Shown: in pieces, positions 11,236 through 23,339 of the stretch
Layout of the letters: each line of letters begins with the position of its first letter
Numbering within the stretch: the first letter of the stretch is position 1
Assembly: GCA_036925085.1 (NCBI GenBank)
Contig: JAUPFP010000012.1
Location: forward strand, 574,001-638,000
Length of the DNA: 64,000 bases
Reading direction: 5' to 3'
Source of the DNA: Brachycybe producta
Taxonomy: Eukaryota; Arthropoda; Diplopoda; Playtdesmida; Andrognathidae
Notes under the pieces: model-generated
What the model saw: only the letters and a program-made list of their open reading frames with translations
Databases searched by the model: none
What the model was told of the DNA's origin: nothing
Made by a program: the position numbers and the translations under genes

Positions 11236-12805
11236 AACTTAGCCAGCCCCAAAAGTACCGACGGAAGGTCGGGAACTTGGCGCAGATGCGGGCTTAGAGT
11301 TAGGCGGCCGCGTAGTCGACTGTCCCTGTGGTGGCGGAAGGCGGAGATCCCCTGGAAACAGGGGAACGTAGCGGTAGCGTAGACGGGAATTTTCCGGAGG
11401 ACTGGGTCACGGTGCAGAAACGCCGCCGTGACATTCTTCCGGGAGAAGACCCGTTGGAAGACAGTGGATCCGATGGTGATCTCATCGGGGATGACGATCG
11501 GTCACGGCCGATTGTCCAAGCTTCCACTGCCGCTCGTCCAGTTGGACGGAGCGGGCAGCCCCTGCGGGACCTGGTGGAGATCCCCGATGATACTGAACGT
11601 GAGGGCCGGGCCTTTTTGGAAACGCTCTCCGAGCGGCAACTCCTGGAGATCGCTTACGGGATAGATGTCCTGTGGATGGAAGGACGGCTGTCTCGTTCGT
11701 TGGTCGAACAGAGGGATGTGCCAGTGTATTCACTGTCGCCCATGCGTGAAAGTGCACGGGAGGAGGTATCGCTGGTGCAGGCCAGGCGGGACCCTCCGCA
11801 GGAAGCACCCAGGCCATCTCCTAGGGGGATTGGCTGGGGAGTTCCTCCTGCAACCGGACAGCAGCCGAGAGTTCAGTTGATGATACCTTCAGAAGCTGAG
11901 TCCGAGTCTGACGTTTTGGGGAACCGGAGCAGGCAGCCCGATGCAGTTTCTTTACGTTTCTGCTGGACATTCCGGCAGAGGAGTATTACGCCACTTTGGT
12001 GGAAACTCTTCCTGACCTGACCTGGACTGAGTTGCAGGACGCTATGCAGGCTCGCCTCTGTTTCGGCCAATTCGAGTCGATGAAACAGGGGGCTACCGAG
12101 TCTGTGCAGGCATTCTACTGGCGGTTCTTGGAACTGTCCGACCGAGTGTTTCCGGGCAAAGACGAGAGCTGTTGGCTCATTTGCTTCAAACGGAAACTCC
12201 TGACGGCCATCACTGATCAATTGATTGGTTGTAAGGCCGGTACGGTAGAAGCATATGCCCGAAAGGCACGGCTGGTTGAAGCCGATTTGCTTCTTACCGG
12301 TAAATTACCTAACCGTACTAGAGGGGTTCCTCAGGACAGGGCTAACGCTCCGTCCTCTGGAACCACAGCTATCTCTGGGAGCTCTGCCAAGGCTTCATCT
12401 TCGAGGCAAACAATTGCGAAGGCTACTGCGCCGTCCAAGTCGGACAAAGCAGGGGCCAAGACCGCAGGCAAGAAGAAGAAGATGGCAGGCTCTGGTGGAG
12501 GTCAGCCGGCGTAAACGCCTCGAAGTGCGGACCATACAGGAAACGCACTCCGGCGACTAGGTCCTTGTTTCGGGTGTAACCAGATGGGTCACCTGAAGAA
12601 GGATTGTCCGAAGGCTGCGGCCAAAGGGCAGGTTGCCAGAGTGGTGCCTGACGAAGGTCAGAAGCTCCAGCCAACCACTGGCATTGCGCCAGTTTGGCTG
12701 GAGGGTCGTAAGTACCTGGCCACCGTTTATGATGGCCAGTTCTACTATCGACTTATGGAGGACGAGAAATCCTCGTTAAACTGCCGCCGGTCACCACCGA
12801 AATGA
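11236..12805 (+). pseudogene. gag: GypX-1 gag, broken
   Basis: This aligns with GypX-3 gag. The start codon is lost (ATGG replaced by CTTA near 11243). About 200 bp are missing at 11941, removing the start of the capsid region. A TAA replaces a codon at 12512-12514. The remaining capsid part includes QAFYWRFLELSDRV. A zinc knuckle C-X2-C-X4-H-X4-C is intact at about 12567-12610. The frame ends with a TGA inside the frameshift stem-loop at 12775-12820. Confidence 0.85.
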
Positions 12806-12820
12806 GTGGTGGTCGACCGG
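12775..12820 (+). promoter_or_regulatory. -1 ribosomal frameshift signal (GypX-1)
   Basis: The heptamer G TTA AAC (12775-12781) is in phase with gag. A 5-base spacer follows, then CCGGTCACCACC and GGTGGTCGACCGG pair as a 12-bp stem with one bulged C (12787-12820). The gag TGA lies in the loop. The protease frame downstream is the -1 frame relative to gag, as the signal requires. Confidence 0.85.
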
Positions 12821-15646
12821 TCATGTTTCAAAACTCAGGTGCCTGTCAGGGCCTGGGTTCTGAGTGAGGGACGTATTTCTGGGCAGTCTCCAAATATGTG
12901 GATGTCCTGTGTAAAGCAGGGGTGCCTCTGGCGAGGTCTGCGGACCCGGAAATTACCCAGTGGGTATTTCCATCGCCATGCTCCACATTGGAGGCCGTGT
13001 GCAGTCAGCTGGATCTCTGGTTTGCCCCTCACCCTACATGCCTAGTGGTGAGGTGCTGGATCGTGCACTCATCGAGCAGGCGGGAAGAGTTGGTGCGCCC
13101 ATACCTCTTGTTGTGCCTGGGAAGTCTCTGGTTTCTGAGACTGTCCCAGTCTTCTGTACGTCTGGAATTACCGTCCGGTGTGGACTGTAAGGTGGACGGG
13201 ACGCAGAAGATCGATGGTGGGAACCCTCGGGTTCCCATTCCTGAGCTTCAGAGCCGGGCCTACAACATAGGTTCACCATGGGTGTGGGTGTCGATAGGCG
13301 ATCGTCTCCTGGAGATGATCGTAGACACCGGGGCCGGCGTGTCAGTTCTAAGCATTACGGTGGCACGAGTGATGGAGTTGCCTATAGAGGAACTGGCGGT
13401 TCCTTCATTCCTTCTCGGAATGGGTGGGCACTCCATCGAGGTAGTAGGGGTCACAAATGTGAAATTGACCATCCACAAGAAAACCGTCAAGGTGCCTCTC
13501 CTGTTGGTGAAAGGAGAGGGCGAAGCATTGTTGGGCGTTGATCACGCCTCACGCTTCGGCTTGATGGTAGATATCGTGCACTGGAAGATTTACTTCCGGG
13601 AGGATGTCTGGACTGCACATCCAGATGCCCTCCAAGCTGCATTCACCGATCGAGCGCTCGAGGAACCTAGGGAGGTGGATGCAATTCCATCGCCGATACC
13701 AGGGGCTTTGCCTCCGGGACGGCAACTCCCAGTGGTTCTGCCTGCACTCGAGAAGGTTGACGGGTGGGTGAACATTGTTTCACCAGAGCTGCCCGAGACC
13801 AGAACCTCTATCGGGCGCAGAGAAGTTTGTTCTCTGCGACTGAGGGAGAATGTCTGGCTGCCAGCCCACGTACGACGTGTCGTATCTGTGACGTTGGTAG
13901 AGCATGTCGGCCCTGGCCAGCTTCTCGTGGAGCCACACCGGAAAGCCTTAGGTGGACATGGTGTGTTGGCAGTGGCAGGTATCACCGCAGCTAACCGGCT
14001 TGGCACGTACGATATCTGGCTTGAAAACGTGGGAAATGCACCGATTGCCCTGGAAACAGGACAGGGTGTAGCCACGGCTCAAGCTGTGGAGGCTACCATT
14101 GTGGTGGGGCTGGAAGAACTGTCTAAGTTGAGAGGGGGAGACCCCACTCAGACGACGGTTCGACCAGGGGAGGCCTCGTCGAAGTTGAGAAGGGCGTCCG
14201 GAAACGGACGCCAAGTGCTCAATATGACGACGGCTCCCACTCTTGAAGAGTGTCTTAAGATTGGTCCCAATCTGAAGCCTGAAGAGGCAAGACGGCTTCG
14301 GGAGTTCCTGCTGGCACACCGGGATCATTTCGCGTTCGACTTTACAGAGTTGGGTGAAACCTCTCTGGTCGAACATACGATTGACACCGGTGGGCAACCT
14401 CCAGTGCGAGAAGGATTGCGTTGAACCGCTCCAGCGGCCAGAGCAGTCGAGAAAGAAGAGGTGGCGAAGATGTTGGATGCAGGGGTTATCCAACTTTCGC
14501 GTAGTCCCTACGCGAGCCCTATCTTGCTTGTTCGCAAGAAGGATGGTGGCTTTCGTTTTTGTGTGGACTACCGGAAACTGAATGCCCAGACAAAGCTGGA
14601 TCAGTATCCGGTGCCTCGCATCGCTGATGCACTCGATTCGTTGGCCGGTGCGAAGTTATTCGCTACCTTGGACCTGGCTAGTGGTTACTGGCAGGTTCGG
14701 ATGGCTGAGCCAGACATTGAGAAGACGGCATTTATTTGTTCTCAAGGTCTGTTTGAGTTCCAGAAAATGCCTTTCGGACTCTGTAATGTTCCAGCCACCA
14801 TGCAGAGAGCGCTAGACCTCTTATTGGCAGGACATAAGTGGGAGACTTGTCTGCTGTACCTGGACGATATTATCGTCTTTGGGAACAGTTTCGAGCAGTT
14901 TCTCGAAAGACTTTCCACTGTCCTTGGACTGTTACGAGGGGCGGAGCTAAAACTCCAGCCGAAGAAGTGTTTCTTAGGCTTTATCAAAGTGTGTTATCTC
15001 GGTCACGTAGTTAGTGCCGAGGGAGTTGCTCCGGACCCGGATCTCGTACGAGCAGTCCAGGAGTTTGATGTCCCGACAACGGTGACAGGCGTCCGCAGTT
15101 TTTTCGGACTTGCTGGTTACTATCGAAGGTTCATCAAGGACTTCCCCAAGGTGGCAAAGCCTTTGCATGATCTCGCAAAGAAGGATGTGTCCTTCAAGTG
15201 GTTGGATCAGTGTAAACTAGCATTTGCTCTGTTAAAGGCATTTTTAACCGAAGCGCCGGTACTCACCATGTACGATCCTCGTGGTGAGGTAATTATTCAT
15301 ACCGATGCTAGTGGGTACGGCTTGGAAGTCGTAGTCTACCAGAAGTTGCCGGAGGACAATGTCCCCCGTGTTCTGGCCTATGCAAGCCGACTCATGAAAG
15401 GAGCGGAAACACGGTATTCAGTCACCGAGCAGGAGTGCTTGGCAGTCACGTTTGCCATAGGTAAATTCCGTCCTTACCTCTTTAACCGGGAGTTTGTGAT
15501 CGTAACAGATCACCACGCTCTTTGCTATCTGCAGACAGCCAAAAACCTGCAAGGCAGGTTGGGGCATTGGCAGATGCAACTACAAAAGTACCGGTTCAAG
15601 GTTCAGTATAGGAAGGGGACACTGCACGTGGATGTTTTAGCCGCTA
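12782..15646 (+). pseudogene. pol: GypX-1 pol: protease, RT and RNase H, integrase deleted
   Basis: The protease active site DTGA is at about 13324, with ALLGVD near 13530. The RT palm has FCVDYRK (about 14560) and YLDD at 14856-14867. RNase H follows with HTDASGYG near 15298. One TGA at 14422 replaces a CGA seen in GypX-3, typical CpG decay. At 15634 the RNase H end joins a point equal to about 62386 in GypX-3. About 1.94 kb covering the end of RNase H and all of integrase is therefore missing. Confidence 0.88.
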
Positions 15647-17705
15647 CTGCACGGCCATTAGCTGCTAAGACGGTGAATTTGGCGGCTAGGCGCCATAATG
15701 TTTGGAGAAATAACAAACAACAGACGCCAGCCACACGTGGTTCGAAAAAAAACGACAATTCACCGTCTGAAAAGCCAGCCAAGACTGGAAAAAGGAAAAA
15801 AACTGTGAAAAAGTCCCTCTAAGGGAATTTCATTCTCCTGCCTGTTGGCAGTTCTCTTTTCATTGTTAACGGTGTGTTTTACGTTCAATGACCGTATACA
15901 CACATGGTGGGAGTGGTTTCGCCGCCATGACTGTTGTCATGGTGGCCAAACCACTACGGAAAGCACTTTTCCGGCGGGTTCAGCCCGTCCGAGCGCCGTC
16001 TCGCTTGGGAAGGCCCAAGTTCGACGGTGTTTGGTCGGTAGAAGCCCGCCAGAGAGTGGTTTTCAGCGATCGAAGGCGGTAAAACACGGTTTCGACCGTG
16101 AATTGCCGACTTTGGACGGTGATAACGGCATCTTGCACGGTAGAAGTCCGTGCAATGCCCTTTCCGACCGTCGGAACTCGGTGAGAGGGTGTTTTCACCG
16201 TCCAAAGGTGGTTAGCCATGGTTTTTACCGTGGTTTACCGACTTTTGACGGTGGAAGCCGCGATTCGCACGGTGATATCCCGTGGAATACCCTTTCTGCC
16301 GGTTCCAAAAGGGGGAAAAGATGTTTTCACCTTACGAAGGCGGTAAAACACGGTTTTGACCGTGAATTACCGACTTTGGACGGTGAAAACGGTAAATTTC
16401 ACGGTGAAAGCCCGTGGAATTCACTTTTCCACGGTAGAAACTTGTTTTTAACGGTATATTCCCTTTTATCCAGGTTCACCACGGAGAAGGAGAAAGAGGA
16501 AGGCGACGGGAGTGTCCGACGGTCTCCCTCCCTCAGCCCGCTGCATCCTGGGGATGCAAGGCTGTTGGAGTTGGGATCGGAGGGCTCCCCATCATCTGGC
16601 GGACCGGAAACGGCTGACGCTACTGTGGAATCAATTGATTCTCCGGCGGCAGAGGCCGTGGAAGGTCCGGAGTCTGCCCAGTCGACTCCGACCGGTGTCG
16701 GAGCCTTCTGGGGCAGATACCTGCAGTCTCCCCAGGGATACGGCTGCTACCACCATTCAGTCGGTGGCGGCGGTAGTTTCTCCGGTTGGAGAGCCTGCAG
16801 AAGCGGGTGTTGATGGTGGGAAAGTGGCTACCGGTGTGGTAATCGCTAGTACCCCGGAACCCGGGTCTCCGGCTGTTCGACACCTCCTAGATTGGTCTAG
16901 GGTGGTCGACAACAGTGAGGACGTCTCCTTGGGAGCGTCCTTAGTCATAGACACGGAGATGGAGGTCGAAACCACCGTTGATTCAGTGGTTGATGCCTCA
17001 AGGCAGTGGCGGAGTCGCAACTCCTCTTCAGAGGGCTCTTCGGAGTCTGACGAGAGTAGTTCTGCCTCCGAGGGTAAACCGTCTGGGACCGGATCCCCGG
17101 AGTTCTTCCCGCCGATCCAATGTCTTTGGAGGCCGTGGCTGTGTCCTTGGCCGAAGAAGAAGGCCGCTTGGATCGGTTAGATGAAGCTAGACGGGACATG
17201 GTCTAGGAAGGTGGCTTCCTGGTCGGGGACCATCGATTCTTAAATCGGGGAGATTCCGACCGTGCAGGCGAAGAAGGAAGGTGCAAAGAAGCGCAAGAAA
17301 AAGTCCGGAGCTGCACGGATCACTGCTAGAGCCAAGGCTCTCACAGAGAGAGAGGCAATGCTTATAGCTAAGGAGGAGGCGTTGAAGAAGTTCACGCCTG
17401 CTGTGGGGCTTCGAGCTGAGACTCTCGCCCGCCCAGGGGCGGCTTGGCCAGAGAAGCCGGCTGCTGGATCGGGTCTGCCCGAGGCAGTAGCTGGCCACTC
17501 CGGCTGGCAGTCGGACAACCCGAAGAGGCACCGGCGAGCGGAAAAGAAGGCTACTTTGCCTCCAGTACCCGCTCCCAGAAAAACGGGGAAATCTGTGAGT
17601 GGTGGTGGTGGCAAGGGACAAAAGAGGTCCCGCCCTCACACCCCACCAGTTGCCGAAAGCTCTAGAGGAAAGAAGGCCAGGTCCTCAGGTCGAGGAAAGG
17701 CCTTC
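15647..17705 (+). pseudogene. GypX-1 pol extension and ORF3 first half
   Basis: An open stretch (about 15845-16800) reads through the hydrophobic segment AVLFSLLTVCF, a Trp-rich TWWEWFRR and three repeats spaced 132 bp (about 16073, 16205, 16337; unit core KHGFDRELPTLDG). It continues into the Ser/Pro/Glu-rich start of ORF3 (SPLHPGDARLLE). Frameshifts near 16760 and 17100 follow. The part at 17262-17700 is Lys/Ala-rich, with a coiled-coil-like segment and KFTPAVGL shared with GypX-2. A pyrimidine tract plus CAG lies at 16455-16473. ORF3 is cut at 17705 by a CR1-like insertion. Confidence 0.75.
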
Positions 17706-18265
17706 ACATACTTTCACATGTAAAGGTTATGGTGGTTAACTGTAGGAGTCTACGAAACAAAGTTCCTGAGTTCATTGTGTCAGTTGAGGAGACTGGTTGC
17801 AATATAATTCTTGGTACAGAGTCATGGCTTGATGATACTGTTAATAATGGGGAAATATTTCCAGATGGTTTCACAGTGTACCGTAGAGACAGGGTTGGTC
17901 GTTCTGGGGGTGGGGTTTTCATAGCTATTTCACAAATATTTCATAGTTGCAGGGAAACAAGTTTTGAAACAGACTGTGAAATAGTATGTTGTAGTTTAAG
18001 GCTAAAGAATGGTAAAAAGGTGTTTTTATATTCTTTCTATCGGCCACCGGGATCCTTCATAGCAGATGTCACTAGTGTGAGAACTTCTTTGGACACTCTT
18101 CACCGTAAATACCATAGCCCAATGATTATTTTAGGAGGTGATGTAAATTTTCCAAACATCAACTGGGAAATGCATACGGTGAATCAGGGGGAATTAGTGA
18201 TCATCGGATTGTCTTATGTGATGTTAATGCATGTGTGGAAAAAATTTCTGAGGTTAAAAGAGTAG
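17706..18265 (+). pseudogene. AP-type endonuclease domain of the CR1-like element
   Basis: The domain would nick target DNA to prime reverse transcription. Visible motifs are NCRSLRNK, GTESWL (catalytic Glu), GGGVFIAI, SFYRPPG, GGDVNFPNINW and, in a shifted frame at about 18197, SDHRIV. The usual stretch between INW and SDH is missing here, so the domain is both shortened and shifted. Residues before NCRSLRN are absent, suggesting 5' truncation. Confidence 0.85.
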
Positions 18266-19915
18266 TGTTTCTTTTTAACAAATGTAATTGGGATGGTTTT
18301 AAGTCACATTTGATAGATAATTTTCATAAATTTAAAGAATGTTTTCATCCTCAAAATGTGAATTTGAATTGGTCACAATTTCATAGTTTAATTTTAAGTG
18401 GGTCATCCTCCTTTATTCCAACCAAGGTAGTTAGAGACTGTGCCACACCAGTATGGTACACTAGCAAAGTTAAAAGGGCTCTTCGTAAGCAACGCTTATG
18501 GAGGAATAGGGCTAGAAATCACCCAAAATTAGTGAATTCCAATGAATTCCGTATTGCACGCACAGCAGCGAAACGGAAATCTTGTTAGCTCACGATAATT
18601 TTAAAACAAAAACGCTTGGAGAATATTTAAAAACGGACCCAAAACTATTTTGGCGTTACATCAAGAACTCTAGGCGAAGTAGAGAATCTATTCCTTCTCT
18701 GGTTGACACAAATGGGAAGCTTGTTTCAGATCCAGTAGGGAAAGTTACCTTATTAAATGAACAATAGAAGAAGGTCTTCACAATTGATGATGGCATACCA
18801 CATGAGGGTATTCCTTCAACATCTCCTTTTATGGATCAAATTGTAATAACTGCAGATAGGATAGTCAAGCAACTTCTAAAATTAGACTCAAATAAAACCT
18901 GTTGTCCAGATGTGATGTATGCTATCATTTTAAAAAATCTTGCACAAGAGTTGGGTCCATACCTTCAGTTAATTTTTCAACAGAGTTTAGATGTAGGTAT
19001 TGTACCAGATATGTGGAAATTAGCTAATGTTAGTCCAATTTTTAAATCAGGAGACAAGTCTCAGGTAACTAATTACAGACCCGTGTCTTTAACCTTGAAT
19101 TGATGATGGCATACCACATGAGAGTTTTCCTTCAACATCTTTCCTTCAACATGACAAAAAATAGGGGGTATGAATTGGTTGAACAGGTGTATAAATGGGT
19201 GCATTCTTTTTTGAGTGACAGGAAACAAAGGGTTGTTGCAGGTGGGTCTGAATCTGACTGGATAGGGGTTATATCAGGGGTTCCTCAGGGTAGTGTGTTG
19301 GGTCCACTTCTGTTTCTTTTATATATCAATGACCTCAGCAATCAAGTTAGCAGCAATTGCCGGCTATTTGCAGATGATACAATAATTTATCGTGAGGTTA
19401 CCTCTGACAATGATTGCCATATTATTGATAGTGACTTGAAAGCAATAGAGGCATGGTGTTCTAAATGGCAACTTCAACTTAATAAGGGAAACTGTTGTGT
19501 AATGAGGGTAACTAGGGGAAGGAATCCAATAATATTTCTATACAGAATAGGGGCCATTCCACTTAATAATGTAGATTCTTATAAATATTTGGGGGTAACG
19601 ATTACAGCTAAACTTTCTTGGAAGCTGCATGTCGAACAGATTATTTCCAAGTCTATGCAGATGCTTAGGTTTAGTCAACACATTCTAAGAAGGTGTCCCA
19701 GGGAGGTAAAATGTATAGCATATCAATCATTAGTATGTCCCCATCTGGAATACTGCAGCTCCGTGTGGAATCCCCACACTGAAGACTTAGCTCACTCTAT
19801 AAAAATGGTCCAATGCAGGGCTGCTAGGTTTGTTTGTGGTAAATATGGATATGCCGACAGTGTAAGTAAAAAGGCTTTCAGAGCTTGGTTGGGATAGTTT
19901 ACTTGCAAGACTTCA
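18235..19915 (+). pseudogene. Reverse transcriptase of the CR1-like element, rearranged
   Basis: The linker at 18235-18766 leads to KLDSNKTCCPDVMY and NYRPVSLT (to about 19092). Then about 300 bp of RT are missing. In their place is a re-copied piece of 18784-18825 (ATTGATGATGGCATACCACA) ending in a doubled CCTTCAACATCTTT. RT resumes with EQVYKWVHSFLSDRK, GVPQGSVLGP and catalytic FADD (about 19371). It continues through the thumb-like region to a frameshift near 19870. Not functional. Confidence 0.88.
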
Positions 19916-20347
19916 GATTTTAGTCTTAATATCTTTAATCGAATGCTAGAAGGCTCTTGCCCTAAACCTACTTCAAGTAAACTTTGCAGGGCAATATATT
20001 TGGGTAGGGGTGACCACCCTAACAAAGTTGGAAAGATTTTTGCACGAACAGATTTTTATTACTGGTCATTTGTCCCTAGGGCGATTCGACAATGGAACTC
20101 GCTTGCTGGGGATTTTGTCCAGGAAAAACGTATTTTATGGGAGTCATAATTTTGTTTTGTTTTGACAATGCATATATTTGCAGCATTAAAAAATATTGAA
20201 ATTGTTGTTGGGTTTATATCAATAGGGTTTTATATTTTCTGGTTTTGACAATGCATTTTCTATGCTGCACTTGGACTCTTGTCCCTCTGCCATAGGCCTT
20301 TATGGCTGCTTGCAGAGTAATTTTTCAAATTCAAATTCAAAAATTCA

Positions 20348-21333
20348 AAAGGCGTTCGAACCTCGGATCGCCGGAGAGCTTGGAGGACAAGCTCAAACAG
20401 CGAGCTTGCACCGACAGATCGCTCGTGCGGTCGGTGCAAGTGAGCGACAGGAGTTTGAGTGCCGGGCTGCGGAGTTCCCTCCCCTGCAGGGGATACCCGC
20501 CCGGAGCCCGCTCAAAACAGGGGAACCTCCTGTCGGTCGTGGCATCCCGCCTATTGCGAGTGCCACGACCATCGCTGGCCAGAAGCGAATCGCCGAGAGG
20601 GAGGCGATGCAGGCTTCCAGTGCACCAGCCCATGGTGCGGAAGCCAAAGCTACTGGTAGCAAGAGTCAGCCGACTCTTGCACCGAAGGAGAAGCCTCTCC
20701 TTCGGGATGGTCGAGGGAGATTTGTTTCCGGACAATCATCCTCGGCTGTCACCTCGGCTAAGGGCACTTCTGCGAAGAAGAGTACGGTTCCGGCCGGAAA
20801 ACCTTCAAAGAAGGAGTCCGAGAAGGCAAAGGGGGCTAACCACCCGCCAAAGCCTGACCGGCCCAGTAAGTCGTCGGGGTCAGTTAAGTCTGACACGACG
20901 CATGGTCAACCTTCCTCTCACGGGAAGAAAAAGAAAAAAAAGGACAGTAAAAAGTCCAAGCGTGAGAGGAAGGGGAGTCTGACACCCTTCAGTAGCAGGC
21001 GCCAGGGAGCCGAAACTGGAGGCGTCGTGGCAAAAAAGGAGGAGTCCCGGCATGCTCAGGCAAGCACGCCGGCCGGGAGTCAGCCGGTCCATACCCGTCC
21101 CGTTGATGCAGCGTGGATGGATGGTAGGTCGTTGCACGATGTTTTGGTCAGCACGCCTCCATCCTCCCCGAAGGTGGATGCGGTCTCGAGCCTGTGGGTT
21201 CGAGCAGTGGGAACACTGCACCGTGTGACTTTGCCCTCACCTAAGGGCGAAAGAACCTCGGTGGCAGGAGTCAGTGTTCCCACCAGACGTGACCCCGTGA
21301 CCCCTAGTGGTTGTACACCCTTCTCCTTATAGG
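20348..21333 (+). pseudogene. GypX-1 ORF3, middle part after the CR1-like insertion
   Basis: The open frame (about 20345-21330) matches GypX-2 ORF3: EFPPLQ, KTGEPPVG, RDGRGRFV, KGANHPPKPDRP, a Lys run (GKKKKKKD), WMDGRSLHDV and TPFSL. Composition is strongly basic and low-complexity, with no catalytic motif I recognise. It ends at 21332, where the sequence jumps into the last 25 bases of an LTR. About 250 C-terminal residues present in GypX-2 are lost. Confidence 0.8.
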
Positions 21334-21358
21334 TGTAACGGTCCGGCGGGACGTTACA
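21334..21358 (+). repeat. 25-bp remnant of the GypX-1 3' LTR
   Basis: TGTAACGGTCCGGCGGGACGT... equals the very end of the 54550-55354 LTR. It is followed by the 4-bp target copy CCAA and the resumed old pol gene. It fixes the right end of GypX-1. Confidence 0.85.
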
Positions 21359-22030
21359 CCAATAACACTGTGGTGCAGGAAAGTCTCTCCGTACCAATTG
21401 TTATTTAGAAGAGAACACAGAATGGGTATTGATAATTTCCTTCCAGATGGTCTGGTCCACAACACTCCTGACCAGAGTGCTGTGGAGGACCGGGCACGCA
21501 AGAAACTTGCCACCGCTTAAGAAAGGCAAAAGCATCGGTATGACTCTGTTCGAGTTAAGCCTCCCTGTTACTAGCCTAGTGAAAAGGTTTGCATACGGAA
21601 TATGGCTGGTAAGCTCGGCCAGGCCAGAAAGTGGTGTTTGGCTTATGAGGTTGTGCTCGGTACGGTTGTTCGCCAGGCCTCCAACCTAGTCTATGAGGTA
21701 GAGCTCATGGAAGGTTATAGTCGGAAGGTACACAACAAGTTTCACATGGATAACTTCAAACTGTGCCAACCATCTTGCAAAGTACGGGATGAGGTTGTCT
21801 TTAGTGACACTGATCTGATGGAAGTAGTGAGCCTGAAGAAGAGCCAAGGGAAGCAGTGTTTGGAGTGCAAAATCCTCCGGCACTGGACCCTCAATTCACA
21901 GTCAATGATTCATCTGATGATGGAAGTGACTTAATGGATGAAGAGCCTCAACCACGTTAAAACCTCCGTCAGAGGAAGCAATGCGCATTTGAGGTGCAGG
22001 GAGTGTCTGCTCCACAGAGGGAACCTCTCC
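21359..22030 (+). pseudogene. pol: Old Gypsy pol relic, right half: integrase C-terminus
   Basis: This continues the gene broken at 9879. It matches the GypX-3 integrase tail: NTVVQES at the junction, GKLGQARKW (about 21608), LVYEVELMEGY and FHMDNFKL, a GPY/F-like module. A degraded NLRQRKQ equals the NLRPRRP motif of GypX-3 (about 21960). Several stops and shifts are present. Sequence from 22030 to 22630 looks like its decayed continuation, but I cannot assign domains there. Confidence 0.8.
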
Positions 22031-22629
22031 AGAATAGAGGGGCAACCTCTAGTGGACTCCCATTAGGTAATCCTGGTCACTCTCCCATTTTTCACCTGAG
22101 TAAAAGTGAGAAATCACTTGCTTCCTGGTGGAAGATTGCTGGGGCAGTACAAATCCTCTACCTCCATTGGATTCTGCCGTACATGGGCAGTTGACCACCT
22201 TTTATGGTGAGAAACGCCCTGTGGGACAGAAAATGGTGGCTGGGTCTGATGAAAATTGCCTCCAGGAGATGTGTCTCTTGGATAGAGGTACTTCTACTGG
22301 CAATAATTCACCAGTCCCCCTCCTGGTGGACAATTTTGACCAGCCCAAGATTAAGTTATTGGGTGGTCAGAAGAATTCACCAAGTTCACCACTTGGTGAT
22401 GGTCTAGAAATAGAGGACTTGGCAACTAAAGAAATCTTAGTCGTCTGTCCTCAGCTGCCAAGGGACTTGCCAACTAAGTTAGTGGTTACCCACCATTGTT
22501 CCAAACTAATAAAGAAAAAAAGGCCAGTAACCACTTACTTAAATAGAAAATTGGTTGTTTTGATGGATGAAGCCAGGTACAGTTAATTCACAAATCTGCC
22601 AGATGGGCAGGCGGAAAAGTATTAAGCCT

Positions 22630-23310
22630 TGGTGAAAACTACCAGACTTGACCTGGCAGGAACTGAAGGGGGATGGTTTGTCAGTTCAGCTTGAATAATC
22701 AGGCTCGAGTCTGCTACTTAAAGTTGAAGACTATAAAGCAGGGACCGACAAACTTTGTTCAGGCATTCTACTGGCACTTTATGGAACTGGCAGAATGGGT
22801 ATCTCCTAATGATTGAGAATGCTGTTGGCTGATACACTTTAAAGAGAAACTGTAGCTGTCAATCACCAAGCGATAGTCTTAATTAACGGTCAAGTCAGTG
22901 CTGGCATATGCCGAGGAGGCAAGTCTGGTTAATGCAGGCATGCTGCAGCAGGCAGTTACCAGCCTGTACCACTAAGGTACCAAAGACTGAGACTACAGTC
23001 AAAGACTTTGGTGCAGCAGATAAGCCCAAGGGCTCTACCAAGTCTGCCAACCTGCCAGGTGCAAAGGTGGCTACACCATCCACATGGAATGGTTTGCTGA
23101 CCGAGCCCGGGGGAAAGAAGACAAGGAAGACTAAGTGGCAGAACATGTGCTCTAGTCAGCCACAGGCAGCACCCCAGGGGTCTGGCCAGGCTACTGGAGG
23201 AGGTAAAGTGGCCCATAAGCAACTTGGTCCATGCTTGTGCAACCAAATGGGGCAAATTAAGTGGGATTGTCCAAAGGCTACGGCCAAAGGGCAAGTTACA
23301 TATTTGAAAT
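22630..23310 (+). pseudogene. gag: Gag relic with zinc knuckle
   Basis: Fragments read DLTWQEL, a shifted FVQAFYWHF and then a Lys/Ser-rich segment. It ends with a knuckle C-X?-C-N-Q-M-G-Q-I-K-W-D-C near 23230-23280, followed by PKATAKGQV as in GypX gag. The knuckle His is Gln (MGQ for MGH) and the first Cys pair is altered. Shifts and stops throughout. It directly precedes the minisatellite. Confidence 0.7.
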
Positions 23311-23339
23311 AAATGAATGTGACCTAAAGAAAAATTTGA

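Larger units (their letters stand above)
17706..20347 (+). mobile_element. CR1/Jockey-like non-LTR retrotransposon inserted in GypX-1 ORF3
   Basis: It carries endonuclease, linker and RT in order. A 3' tail of short TTCAAA-type repeats lies at 20327-20347. The flanks AAAGGCCTTC (17696-17705) and AAAGGCGTTC (20348-20357) form a 10-bp target duplication with one mismatch. ORF3 resumes right after it. It is the longest of five copies in the window, and the only one with the endonuclease. Confidence 0.9.
9880..21358 (+). mobile_element. GypX-1: Gypsy element nested in the old pol gene
   Basis: The order is LTR, leader, gag, protease, RT, RNase H, extension, ORF3 and a 25-bp LTR remnant. The target gene reads across the insertion (VWAY before, NTVVQES after). 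The flanking 4 bp are CCTA (9876-9879) and CCAA (21359-21362), a target duplication with one change. Three lesions disable it: integrase is deleted at 15634, a CR1-like element sits in ORF3 (17706-20347), and nearly all of the 3' LTR and the ORF3 end are lost. Confidence 0.88.

Noticed and set aside
10600..11240. Several open frames of 70-170 codons in the GypX leaders (also 55019-55913 and 34700-35400)
   Set aside because: They follow the ACGGT/ACCGT repeats, differ between copies and are not conserved as protein, so I treat them as by-products of the hairpin leader.
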